A stretch of DNA of 64,000 nt, from the NCBI RefSeq assembly GCF_900111345.1, contig NZ_FOGY01000010.1, positions 62,001 through 126,000 on the forward strand, given 5' to 3'. Below the pieces are notes generated by a model. That model was not told the origin of the DNA. It searched no databases and saw only the letters and a program-made list of their open reading frames with translations. The DNA is from Psychrobacillus sp. OK032. Lineage in GTDB: Bacteria; Bacillota; Bacilli; Bacillales_A; Planococcaceae. Of the stretch, positions 43,491-51,494 are shown piece after piece (position 1 is the stretch's first letter; every line of letters begins with the position of its first letter). Position numbers and translations under genes: made by a program.

Positions 43491-44129
43491 TTACTCCACT
43501 TCTCCTACAACTGAAAAACGCTCATTGAGATGCTTTGGATTTTCGATTTCATCCACTATAGCAATTGCATAATCTGCATAACTTATATAACTATCGCCTT
43601 TTGCATTTAAAATGAGATTATCCTTGCCTATTTGATAAGATCCAGTTCTTTTACCTTCCGGATCAAAGTGGCCAGCAGGGCTAACAAATGTCCATTTGAT
43701 ATCCGCTGTTTCTTGTAATTCTTTTAAGTTTCTTCCTTGACCTGTTGCCGTCGGTTTAAAAATGTCTGGAAAATCAGGTGTATCGATTACACGAACTGTC
43801 TTCGCTTCATCTACATATAAACTTCCTGCGCCACCTACAACAATTACTCTTGTATCTGTTCCTTTAATCGCTTCGATTAAAGCATGACCAGCATCTACAT
43901 GTGCTTGTTCTTCACCAAGAGGAGCGCCAAAAGCATTTACGACTGCGTCAAACTGTTTTACATCATCTGATGTAAGATCATATATGCTTTTCTCTAAAAT
44001 TTGAACGTCTTGAGCATTTAATCTCGTAGCATCTCTAACAATTGCCGTTACTTCATGACCTCTTACTTTTGCTTCTTCTAGTATAAGGCTTCCTGCTTTC
44101 CCTGTTGCTCCAATTACACCTATTTTCAT
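43491..44129 (-). CDS. NAD(P)-binding protein, atypical SDR (NmrA-like)
   Basis: A 212-residue Rossmann protein: MKIGVIGATGKAGSLILEEAKVRGHEVTAIVRDATRL is the GxTGxxG-type dinucleotide site; VIVVGGAGSLYVD, FVSPAGHFDPEGKRTG and SYADYAIAIVDEIENP follow. The family includes flavin reductases and NADPH sensors. It lies between an Rrf2 operator (44159-44187) and the luciferase-like gene, suggesting an NAD(P)H-linked partner for that oxidoreductase. Confidence 0.9.
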   Translation of the reverse strand: MKIGVIGATGKAGSLILEEAKVRGHEVTAIVRDATRLNAQDVQILEKSIYDLTSDDVKQFDAVVNAFGAPLGEEQAHVDAGHALIEAIKGTDTRVIVVGGAGSLYVDEAKTVRVIDTPDFPDIFKPTATGQGRNLKELQETADIKWTFVSPAGHFDPEGKRTGSYQIGKDNLILNAKGDSYISYADYAIAIVDEIENPKHLNERFSVVGEVE

Positions 44130-44158
44130 GTTTTTTCCCTCCGTATAAATGTATTATT

Positions 44159-44187
44159 ATTGATGTAACTACTGGAGTTACATCAAT
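44159..44187 (-). promoter_or_regulatory. Rrf2-type operator, site 1 (target operon)
   Basis: ATTGATGTAACT (44159-44170) and AGTTACATCAAT (44176-44187) are perfect 12-bp inverted halves with a 5-nt spacer, i.e. GATGTAA-N9-TTACATC. It lies 30 nt upstream of the NAD(P)-binding gene start. Confidence 0.86.
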
Positions 44188-44208
44188 AGTAAAAAAATTG
44201 AATAGTTA

Positions 44209-44637
44209 TTATCCAATTTTTTGACTTAACACTTGAACTAGCTCTTCCATCGTAACTTCCTTTAAAACTGCTTCCATTGCATCTTGTGCTCGGAACAGTA
44301 TTAGCTCTAGCACGGCTTGAATATTAGCGCCTACGGGACAGTTGGGATTAGGATTTTCATGCATTTGAAAAAGCTCTCCCTCTTCCACTACCTCAACCGC
44401 GCGATATACATCTAATAGCGTTATATCATGTAACGGTTTTTGAAGTGTAGCACCACCTAGTCCACGTCTTATATCAATGAGTCCTGCTTTTTTTAACTTA
44501 CCCATTACTCTTCGAATTACTACCGGATTCGTATTAACACTCTCTGCAATCCATTCAGAAGTACAAACGACATTTCCTTCTAAAGTTACGAGAGATAATA
44601 TATGAACAGCGACTGTAAATCGACTACTGATTTTCAT
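44209..44637 (-). CDS. Rrf2-family transcriptional regulator (YwnA-like)
   Basis: A 142-residue Rrf2 protein: MKISSRFTVAVHILSLVTLEG, HTH SEWIAESVNTNPVVIRRVMGKLKKAGLIDIRRGLGGATL, then a dimerisation helix. Only two cysteines are present (C26 and C99, PNPNCPVG), so it lacks the three-cysteine Fe-S cluster site of IscR/NsrR and is closer to YwnA. It is flanked by two matching operators and very probably represses itself and the downstream two-gene operon. Confidence 0.92.
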   Translation of the reverse strand: MKISSRFTVAVHILSLVTLEGNVVCTSEWIAESVNTNPVVIRRVMGKLKKAGLIDIRRGLGGATLQKPLHDITLLDVYRAVEVVEEGELFQMHENPNPNCPVGANIQAVLELILFRAQDAMEAVLKEVTMEELVQVLSQKIG

Positions 44638-44652
44638 ATCTTTCCACCTTCC

Positions 44653-44690
44653 GATGTAACCATCATAATTACATCTATGACTTTTGTCAA
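44653..44690 (-). promoter_or_regulatory. Rrf2 regulator promoter with operator site 2
   Basis: TTGACA (44685-44690 on the minus strand), 17-nt spacer, TATGAT (44662-44667). The operator GATGTAA (44653-44659) N9 TTACATC (44669-44675) straddles the -10, with the same geometry as site 1. Occupancy would block RNA polymerase. Confidence 0.9.
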
Positions 44691-44794
44691 ATTAATTGTT
44701 GTTTCCCTTACAAAACATCCTATCCTCCCCTTCTAATAAGCCAAATAATTCTATAAAATAAAATAAGAAAGCTAGTAGAAATGAGGAGATTAAA

Positions 44795-45691
44795 TTGAGT
44801 GACATATCCGCAGAACAAAAGATTGAAAAAACTCCACATAGAAATGCCTCTAAAAAAGTTATCTTTGCACGGACACTAATGATAGCAATAGGAGCCATTT
44901 TAATGGCAGTTGGATTAGAACTATTTTTAGTACCAAATCAAATATTAGATGGTGGAGTAGTTGGTGTCTCTATCATCCTTTCACATCTCACTGGTGTCCG
45001 TTTAGGTATTTTTATATTTGTCCTCAACATTCCATTCTTTTTCCTTGGCTATAAACAAATAGGGAAAACCTTCGCCTTATCCACCTTATTTGGTATTACA
45101 GTCTTGTCTATTTGTACATCCTATTTACATAATATTGATCCCTTTACGAATGATTTATTACTTTCTACTGTTTTTGGTGGAATTATTTTAGGAATGGGTG
45201 TCGGTCTAGTTATTCGAAACGGTGGTTCCTTAGATGGCTCTGAAATTCTAGCAATCCTATTCAATAAAGCCCTTCCATTCTCAGTTGGCGAAATTATTAT
45301 GATTATTAACTTAGTTATTTTCAGTGTGGCGGGCTTCGTATTCACTTGGGAGCAGGCAATGTATTCATTTTTAGCCTATTTCATCGCTTTCAAAACGATT
45401 GATATTGTCATTCAAGGGTTAGATGAGTCCAAATCTATTTATATTATTAGCGAGCGGATAGAGGATATTGGCGACGCTATCATGGATCGCCTTGGACGGG
45501 GAGTAACCTACTTACACGGAGAAGGTGCCTATACGGGGGATAATAAAAAAGTGATTTTCACAGTCGTTACAAGGATAGAAGAAGCAAAACTAAAGTCGAT
45601 TGTTGAAGAAATAGACGACCATGCATTTTTAGCAATTGGTAATATCGCGGAAGTTCGTGGTGGAAGATTTAAGAAAAAAGATATTCATTAA
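44795..45691 (+). CDS. YitT-family membrane protein (DUF2179 C-terminus)
   Basis: A 298-residue protein with five or six membrane helices (LMIAIGAILMAVGLELFLVPNQILDGGVVGVSIIL is the family signature) and a soluble C-terminal DUF2179 domain (about 220-295, SIYIISERIEDIGDAIMDRLGRGVTYLHGEGAYTG) that includes the conserved GxG-Y(S/T)G motif. Function unsettled; YitT proteins occur in several paralogues in Bacilli. TTG start with GAGGAG 6 nt upstream. Confidence 0.92.
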   Translation: MSDISAEQKIEKTPHRNASKKVIFARTLMIAIGAILMAVGLELFLVPNQILDGGVVGVSIILSHLTGVRLGIFIFVLNIPFFFLGYKQIGKTFALSTLFGITVLSICTSYLHNIDPFTNDLLLSTVFGGIILGMGVGLVIRNGGSLDGSEILAILFNKALPFSVGEIIMIINLVIFSVAGFVFTWEQAMYSFLAYFIAFKTIDIVIQGLDESKSIYIISERIEDIGDAIMDRLGRGVTYLHGEGAYTGDNKKVIFTVVTRIEEAKLKSIVEEIDDHAFLAIGNIAEVRGGRFKKKDIH

Positions 45692-45718
45692 TAAAAACTA
45701 CTCATTTAATATTTTGCA

Positions 45719-45905
45719 TAGTATAGTGATACTGCGCACAAATGGAGATCTACAAAGCGGCCACTATGATTTCCGCTGCAGGCGGACGCTTTCCGCGGGC
45801 ATGGCTTCAATCTCCTCGTCGCTATGCTCCTGCGGGGCTTTCAGCACATGCTATTCCCGCTGGAGTCGCCGCCTTTCGCTTCAATCAATGAGAATTTCTT
45901 GCTAA
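45719..45905. repeat. Intergenic repeat element, copy 3 (left arm of inverted pair)
   Basis: Begins AGTATAGTGATACTGCG, contains GATTTCCGCTGCAGGCGGACGCTTTCCGC and ends GGAGTCGCCGCCTTTCGCTTCAATCAATG followed by TTGCTAAG. Copy 4 at 46088-46270 carries the same blocks in reverse order and orientation, so the two form a long imperfect palindrome with a ~180-nt centre. Confidence 0.85.
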
Positions 45906-46087
45906 GATGGTGTCTTTAGTATTAGAGAGATATTTATGAGATCCACTACTCAATAATTATTAAAGCTAATTAGAAAATACTGTCTCCCAATAAGTGAAGC
46001 ATTTAATAGGAAAAAGCTTTTTCTTTCAATTATTTTCGTAATTACTCCTCGCATTGGGATTGTCATCTCATCAAGATAGGCTGAATA

Positions 46088-46270
46088 GCTAGCAAATTTT
46101 ATGGATTGAAGCGAAAGGGCGGCGACTCCAGCCGGATGAGTGAGACAGATGAAACATCGCAAGCGAACGCGCCAGCGTCGGCGATGGTTCATCGCTCACC
46201 CGGCGGAAAGCGTCCGCCCTGCAGCGGAAATCCTGGCGGTAACTTCCATACGACGCAGTATCCCTAAAAA
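46088..46270. repeat. Intergenic repeat element, copy 4 (right arm of inverted pair)
   Basis: Reverse-complemented it reads TTTTTAGGGATACTGCGTCGTATGG, GATTTCCGCTGCAGG, GCGGACGCTTTCCGC, GGTGAGCGATGAACCATCGCC, CATCTGTCTCACTCATCC, GGCTGGAGTCGCCGCC and CGCTTCAATCCAT. The 45692-46326 gap contains this, copy 3 and a terminator, and no recognised gene. Confidence 0.85.
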
Positions 46271-46286
46271 GTAACATACCATCCAT

Positions 46287-46325
46287 ACAAAAAACGATCT
46301 CAACGTAAATGAGATCGTTTTTTGT
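46287..46325 (-). terminator. Terminator of the CoA-transferase gene
   Basis: ACAAAAAACGATCTCA pairs with TGAGATCGTTTTTTGT around a 7-nt loop, immediately past the stop at 46327. Confidence 0.92.
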
Positions 46326-46326
46326 A

Positions 46327-47844
46327 TTATACGTATGATTTTGCTTCCTCAACAAGCATCGTTCCACTTTCCGCTAGGTTCGTATGGAACGAGAATGCTT
46401 TTTCAAGTACATGTGGAGTTTGTCCACCTCTTGTTAAAGCTTCTTCATAGTAATCACGTAATTGTGCTTTGTACATTGGATGTACGCAATTGTTAATAAT
46501 TAGCTCTGCACGTTCTCTTGGAGCTAATCCGCGAAGATCCGCATAGCCTTGCTCTGTCACAACCACATCTACATCATGCTCTGTATGGTCTACATGCGCA
46601 ACGAAAGGTACGATACTTGTAATGTTTCCACCTTTTGCTATAGACTTCGTGACGAAAATGGCAAGTTTTGCATTACGAGCGAAATCTCCCGAACCACCAA
46701 TACCGTTCATCATTTTCGTTCCAGAAACGTGAGTAGAGTTAACGTTACCATAAATATCAAACTCAAGAGCCGTGTTGATAGAAATCAACCCGAGTCGACG
46801 AATAATTTCCGGATGATTAGTAATTTCTTGTGGACGTAGTACTAATTTGTCTCGGTACTTTTCCAAGTTACCGTAAACTTGCTTCATCATCTCTTCTGAA
46901 AGGGTAATCGAGCAAGCAGATGCAAAATTGACTTTTCCAGCATCGATTAACTCGAATACAGAGTCTTGCAACACTTCCGAGTAAACTTGTAAATCTTCAA
47001 ATTCAGAATCGATGAGCCCGTGTAATACTGCATTAGCAACCGAACCAATACCAGCCTGCAAAGGAGCTAGATTATTTGTAAGTCTTCCTGCTTTTACCTC
47101 TTCACGTAAGAAAGAAATTAAATGCTGTGCCATTTCTTTTGTTTCGTGATCTGGTGGAACTATTGGAGATGGTGAATCTGTATATTTAGTAAAAACAATT
47201 CCTCTAATTTTATCCGTATCAACAGGCATTCCAACTGTACCGATTCGATCATCTGCTTTCGTTAATGGAATCGGAAGTCTTTGTCCTTGTTCAGCCGGTT
47301 CATATAGGTCATGTAATCCTTCTAATTGTAGAGATTGATCTAGGTTAATCTCTACAATAATATTCTTTGCGTGCGTTACAAAAGCTAAATTGTTACCAAT
47401 AGATGTAGTAGGAATAATCATACCATCTGCTGTGATTGAAACCGCTTCCACTACAGCGAAATCAATTTGTGGTAAGACTCCATTACGTATCATTTCTGCT
47501 GTATGTGATAAATGTTGGTCGACAAACAAATGATTGCCGGCATTGATATTTTTGCGCATCGTTGCATCCGCTTGGAATGGTAAACGTTTATTGATAATTC
47601 CTGCTTCTGATAATAACTTGTCCAGGTCTGAACCTAAAGAAGCTCCTGTAAAAATGTTTACTTTAAACTTTTCTTTCTTCGCTCGCTCAACTAATGCAAA
47701 TGGAACCGCTTTCGCATCACCCGCACGTGTAAATCCACTTAAACCTAATGTCATGCCATCTCTAATCCACGATGCTGCATCCTCCGCTTTCACGACAAGT
47801 TCATGCAAGTTGCTATCTTTTATACGCTCAAGATTCTTTTCCAT
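46327..47844 (-). CDS. Acetyl-CoA hydrolase/succinyl-CoA:acetate CoA-transferase family protein
   Basis: A 505-residue class I CoA-transferase. The glutamate that forms the CoA thioester is in VYSEVLQDSVFEL (about residue 260), with NNLAPLQAGIGSVANAVL, MMNGIGGSGDFARNA and VTEQGYADLRGLAPRERA as family blocks. It resembles Cat1/AarC/Ach1 enzymes that move CoA between succinate, acetate or propionate. It is preceded by a LytTR regulator on the same strand with its own terminator between, so control by that regulator is inferred from position only. Confidence 0.92.
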   Translation of the reverse strand: MEKNLERIKDSNLHELVVKAEDAASWIRDGMTLGLSGFTRAGDAKAVPFALVERAKKEKFKVNIFTGASLGSDLDKLLSEAGIINKRLPFQADATMRKNINAGNHLFVDQHLSHTAEMIRNGVLPQIDFAVVEAVSITADGMIIPTTSIGNNLAFVTHAKNIIVEINLDQSLQLEGLHDLYEPAEQGQRLPIPLTKADDRIGTVGMPVDTDKIRGIVFTKYTDSPSPIVPPDHETKEMAQHLISFLREEVKAGRLTNNLAPLQAGIGSVANAVLHGLIDSEFEDLQVYSEVLQDSVFELIDAGKVNFASACSITLSEEMMKQVYGNLEKYRDKLVLRPQEITNHPEIIRRLGLISINTALEFDIYGNVNSTHVSGTKMMNGIGGSGDFARNAKLAIFVTKSIAKGGNITSIVPFVAHVDHTEHDVDVVVTEQGYADLRGLAPRERAELIINNCVHPMYKAQLRDYYEEALTRGGQTPHVLEKAFSFHTNLAESGTMLVEEAKSYV

Positions 47845-48017
47845 CGTTAAAACCTCCTCGTATGATACATATATATTATTTTATCGTATATTGTCACAAT
47901 TTAGATGAAACTAGATAAAGATACGTAATAACCGATTAAAGCAGAGAATTAAATGATTAAACCAGCAAATTACTTAACTTATATTTATAATCTGTTATTT
48001 TGATATAACAACTCTAT

Positions 48018-48064
48018 AAAAAAGGCTTGAATAAAAGGATGTTTTCCCCTTATACAAGCTTTTT
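48018..48064 (-). terminator. Terminator of the LytTR regulator gene
   Basis: AAAAAGGCTTG pairs with CAAGCTTTTT (one mismatch) around a long loop. It lies 84 nt past the stop at 48148. The rest of the 47845-48147 gap is AT-rich and must hold the CoA-transferase promoter, which I could not place. Confidence 0.65.
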
Positions 48065-48147
48065 ATATATCAATAACCCCTTGAGGATGCTGAGATCTTA
48101 GCCAGAGTTCGTCTAATCAGCAGTTATTATTTGCTGAGTCAGTCAAG

Positions 48148-48792
48148 TTAAAATCCTAATAACTTTCGAAAATAACTGGAGTATGACTGACTAACGGATA
48201 CCTTTTCACCATTTTCCATCGCTAGAAGAAATGTAGAATGTGTGTCTGGGTAAATTTCTTTTATATGATGAACATTGACGATAAAAGAACGATGACAGCG
48301 TATAAACGATTGTCTTGGAAGCCTATATTCGAAGTCTTGTAGTGAACTTGTATGGGTTCCGGAGAATGTCTTCGTCACAATATGCGTTTTTCGATCTTTT
48401 GCTTCTAAATAAATTACATCGGAAAATGAAATAGGAATCCAGCCATCCTGTGTTTTAATCGTTACCACGGACTTTCCTTCCGTGAACGCAGGATAAATGG
48501 CTAGTACACAACCCTCTAGCTCTCCTTTATGTTGAAAAGGCACAGCCATTCCGTGATAAGGAACACCAAACAATTCTCGGTCGATAAACTTAGACACTTT
48601 TTGCTTACCGCTCATTGCTTTATATGCAAGCGTCCCTTCTACAACAGGATCACCAGGAGTTATTTTCAAATCTATACGTTTACTCGGTCGATAATAGATA
48701 TAGTTCTCTTTATCTGAAACTGCAATGGATATTTCATCTGAAAATAATTCGCCTATAACGTCTAAAAGTCCAACAATGGATAGATCTTTCAT
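48148..48792 (-). CDS. LytTR-domain transcriptional regulator with N-terminal sensor
   Basis: A 214-residue protein. Residues ~1-105 look like a PAS-like sensor (IVGLLDVIGELFSDEISIAVSDKENYIYYRPS ... GVPYHGMAVPFQHKGELEGCVLAIYP), and 115-214 a LytTR DNA-binding domain (FSDVIYLEAKDRKTHIVTKT, QDFEYRLPRQSFIRCHRSFIVNVHHIKEIYP). No receiver domain, so it is not a two-component response regulator. Such one-component LytTR proteins can sense ligands directly. Next gene downstream is a CoA-transferase, which suggests a role in acetate/organic acid metabolism. Confidence 0.9.
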   Translation of the reverse strand: MKDLSIVGLLDVIGELFSDEISIAVSDKENYIYYRPSKRIDLKITPGDPVVEGTLAYKAMSGKQKVSKFIDRELFGVPYHGMAVPFQHKGELEGCVLAIYPAFTEGKSVVTIKTQDGWIPISFSDVIYLEAKDRKTHIVTKTFSGTHTSSLQDFEYRLPRQSFIRCHRSFIVNVHHIKEIYPDTHSTFLLAMENGEKVSVSQSYSSYFRKLLGF

Positions 48793-48816
48793 CCTGTGCT
48801 CTCCTTTCTTTCTAAA

Positions 48817-49770
48817 TTATACGCAAACGACTATTTCGCGAGAAAATTGTTGTTTCTTTGTAATACAGCGGTCTATTATTTGAAAACCAACCGTTTCTAA
48901 TCGCTCATCCATGGACTCTATTGTTACAATAACGACCTTATTTGCTATTCTTCTAGCATGTTTCAGTATCGCAAATTGGTCATCCCATGACACATGTGTA
49001 TACAAATTATAAGGTAAATCAATAATCGCAACATCGTATGTCTCGGTGATGTCTTCAATTGCACTCTTTTTTACATCACCAGTTAAACCAAAGTATGCAA
49101 TGTTTTCTCTAGAGCCCTCGCAAACGAGGGGATTAATATCACGACCAACAATATTAATTCCCATCGATAATGCTTCTACAAGAACTGTACCGATACCACA
49201 ACAAGGATCGATTGCTCGAATTCCTTCAGGCTGCGGAACTGCAATATTTGCTACTGCGCGGGCCACTCTCGTGCTAAGTGCCGTTGAATATTCTCTTGGT
49301 TTCTTCACATGTTCAAACCAAATAGGTTCACTTTTCGAATACATTCCAAAATACCAGCGTCCCCCGTATGGAACAACTGCAAATAGTTGATCTGGATTAT
49401 GTAAATCAAAGTCTCCTTGCATTTCACTGCCGATTGCTCGTTCTATTTGAAGGCGCTCGTTATTTTCAATTTTATCTTTCCCTTGTCGATCATTGATTTT
49501 TAGGAATATTACTTTGTTTGTTTCTTCTTCGTTTCCGAAAGAGGGGGCTTGTGCAATTATTTCTTCCACAGTATCTCCCTCTGCTAATACTTCCACCCTT
49601 CCTTTTATAAAAGGGCTCCTACTAGGATCTGTTCTCACATGGCTTTTTATTATTTTTGACTCTGTATCTTTTCCAAAAAAAGAGCGCATCTCTAAATGAC
49701 ATAGGGAGCGTTCTGCATCGTTATATGCAAATGTATATATGAATGCCGATTGTCGGCTAAAATTCGTCAA
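48817..49770 (-). CDS. TRM11-like SAM-dependent RNA/DNA methyltransferase
   Basis: A 317-residue protein with an N-terminal region like that of THUMP-associated methyltransferases and a C-terminal Rossmann MTase: AIDPCCGIGTVLVEALSMGINIVGRDINP (SAM site) and the catalytic VAIIDLPYNLY ((D/N)PPY variant, DLPY). TRM11/TrmG10-type enzymes methylate guanosine in tRNA; the target here is a guess. TTG start behind GGAGGG. Confidence 0.85.
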   Translation of the reverse strand: MTNFSRQSAFIYTFAYNDAERSLCHLEMRSFFGKDTESKIIKSHVRTDPSRSPFIKGRVEVLAEGDTVEEIIAQAPSFGNEEETNKVIFLKINDRQGKDKIENNERLQIERAIGSEMQGDFDLHNPDQLFAVVPYGGRWYFGMYSKSEPIWFEHVKKPREYSTALSTRVARAVANIAVPQPEGIRAIDPCCGIGTVLVEALSMGINIVGRDINPLVCEGSRENIAYFGLTGDVKKSAIEDITETYDVAIIDLPYNLYTHVSWDDQFAILKHARRIANKVVIVTIESMDERLETVGFQIIDRCITKKQQFSREIVVCV

Positions 49771-49806
49771 TTTATTCCCTCCAATAATATTTCTATTATA
49801 ACATGC

Positions 49807-49843
49807 GAAAACCGATTCCTCTTTTGAAAGAAATCGGTTATTT
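49807..49843 (-). terminator. Terminator of the serine hydrolase gene
   Basis: AACCGATT pairs with AATCGGTT around a 14-nt loop, with a short T run on the minus strand. Confidence 0.65.
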
Positions 49844-49851
49844 TGTTTACT

Positions 49852-50670
49852 CTATTCTTCTATTAGGCTTCCCTGTAGATAATTATATATTACCTCTCCA
49901 GTGTCAGCTAAAACTCGCTTGGACACTAAGTCATCTACTCCCTTTGATAAAACAGTTGCGATTAACTTCCGTTGTCCAACATAAAAAATGCCTACATCAT
50001 GACGAGTTCCTGGAATCCAGCCTGTTTTATGAGCTAACTCCCACGCAGTCATACCATTGTTGAAATTAGAATAGGGAGATGGTAATTTTGCTGGCAAACA
50101 GTCTTTTATTTGTTGTTTTTTCATAATATCAAGCATTTGCTTACTAGCATCTGCACTTACTAACTCACCGGTTGCCATTAGCTTTAAAAGTTTTGCAATT
50201 TCAGAGGCTGTAATTCGGTTAAAGCCTTTTGGATTAGGTCTGTTCATCATTAGTTTATTGTAAAAGGTGCTCTTATCCATCCCAACTTCTTTCATTGTCT
50301 GAACGATATGTTCTACTCCGACTTGATCTATTAGTATATTTGTAGCCGTGTTATCACTTTGTATAATCATCAGCATTATCATATCTTGAAGAGAAAAGGA
50401 CGTTTCTTGTGTTAAATGTTGAAGAACACCAGAACCACCTACAATGTCTTCTTCCTTTAGAATGATTTGATCCGTTAAAGCTATTTCTCCACGTTCAACA
50501 GCCGAGAAGACCGCTACCATTAAAGGCACTTTTATCACACTCGCCGCATAAAAAAGTTCATTCTCATTCAATGCCCACTTTTCGCCAACATCTAGATCTT
50601 CTAATACAATTCCCCATGTTCCCTTTGACTGGCCAATTAAATCATTTATTTTATTTGATAATGCTTTCAC
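49852..50670 (-). CDS. Class A beta-lactamase-fold serine hydrolase without signal peptide
   Basis: A 272-residue protein with the full active-site triad of the fold: S44-V-I-K47 (AASVIKVP), S105-D-N107 (QSDNTATN) and K215-T-G (HKTGWIPGTRHDVGIF). The class A Glu166 motif (ExxLN) is not visible; the region reads MMNRPNPKGFNRITASE. No secretion signal is present, so it is cytoplasmic or released by other means, and penicillin hydrolysis is unlikely without the glutamate. GTG start, RBS AAGGGGG. Confidence 0.88.
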   Translation of the reverse strand: MKALSNKINDLIGQSKGTWGIVLEDLDVGEKWALNENELFYAASVIKVPLMVAVFSAVERGEIALTDQIILKEEDIVGGSGVLQHLTQETSFSLQDMIMLMIIQSDNTATNILIDQVGVEHIVQTMKEVGMDKSTFYNKLMMNRPNPKGFNRITASEIAKLLKLMATGELVSADASKQMLDIMKKQQIKDCLPAKLPSPYSNFNNGMTAWELAHKTGWIPGTRHDVGIFYVGQRKLIATVLSKGVDDLVSKRVLADTGEVIYNYLQGSLIEE

Positions 50671-50880
50671 CTATTATCCCCCTTAACATTATTAATAAAT
50701 TAATTATTATTAACTAATAACACATTCTATGAAGAAGTGGTTAGAAAAACTAATGGAAAACATTACCAGTTTCATCTACTTCTATCGTGGTAAATATATA
50801 TGGAGAAACAGATTAACTATCTGAAAAGATCTCCCTTCGTTTTTCTCATATTTATTTGACAATACGGATAGTCAGATAGG

Positions 50881-50909
50881 AGCCTCACTCAACTTTGAGT
50901 GAGGCTTTA
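50881..50909 (+). other. Perfect 10-bp hairpin upstream of the VOC gene
   Basis: AGCCTCACTC (50881-50890) pairs with GAGTGAGGCT (50897-50906), loop AACTTT, followed by TTATAAATTT. It lies in the 323-nt gap 50671-50993. It could be an attenuator or a leftover terminator; no plus-strand gene lies upstream. TTGACA occurs about 25 nt before it without a good -10. Confidence 0.5.
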
Positions 50910-50993
50910 TAAATTTATTTAGATTTATATAAAGGAAAAGTGCCCTAAATAGAGAATAAAACTATTTATGGATCAATAATGGGAGGAAACTAA

Positions 50994-51413
50994 ATGAACG
51001 ACAAATTATTAAGAATAGGAACTACTTATTTACCGGTAACTAATGTAGAAATTTCTTCAAAATGGTATGTCAACAAATTAGGCGCTGAGTTAAGTTATAA
51101 GGATGAAGACAAAGCTATTCTAAACTTTGCAAACCAAAGTATTTTTCTTGTTAAATCTAAAGAAGATCAAAGCTCTAATTTCTATGATATTTACGGGCAA
51201 GAACATTTCTCTCTAACATTTGAAGTGGATGGATTAAATTCGCTAGAAGCTATTCATAAGGATTTTATTCATAAACAGATAAAATTAGGAGAAATCGAAG
51301 ACAGAGGACATGCAGGAAAGAACTTTGTTTTCTATGACTTAGATGGCAATAAATTTGATGTGTGGAGTGAATTAAGCCCAAAATTCAAAGAAAAACACCT
51401 TATTTCGCAATAG
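50994..51413 (+). CDS. VOC-family (glyoxalase-like) protein
   Basis: A 139-residue single-module VOC protein: LLRIGTTYLPVTNVEISSKWYVNKLGAELSYKDEDKAILNF, then QEHFSLTFEVDGLNSLEAIHKDF and GHAGKNFVFYDLDGNKFDVWSE, with candidate H and E/D metal ligands at the strand ends. Ligand and reaction unknown. Strong RBS GGGAGG. Transcribed alone and ending at the shared terminator 51446-51483. Confidence 0.88.
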   Translation: MNDKLLRIGTTYLPVTNVEISSKWYVNKLGAELSYKDEDKAILNFANQSIFLVKSKEDQSSNFYDIYGQEHFSLTFEVDGLNSLEAIHKDFIHKQIKLGEIEDRGHAGKNFVFYDLDGNKFDVWSELSPKFKEKHLISQ

Positions 51414-51445
51414 AATTGGTTAATTTAGGAGCGTTTGTTTATGAA

Positions 51446-51483
51446 AAAAGCGTACCGATTCAATTAATGATTGGTACGCTTCT
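51446..51483. terminator. Bidirectional terminator
   Basis: AAGCGTACC pairs with GGTACGCTT with A- and T-rich flanks between the convergent VOC and pirin genes. Confidence 0.85.
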
Positions 51484-51494
51484 AAATTTATATG

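Noticed and set aside
45692-46326. Degenerate insertion sequence between YitT and the CoA-transferase gene
   Set aside because: No transposase-like translation on either strand; the blocks match a dispersed noncoding repeat.
49852-50670. Antibiotic-resistance beta-lactamase
   Set aside because: No signal peptide and no ExxLN glutamate; the fold alone does not justify it.
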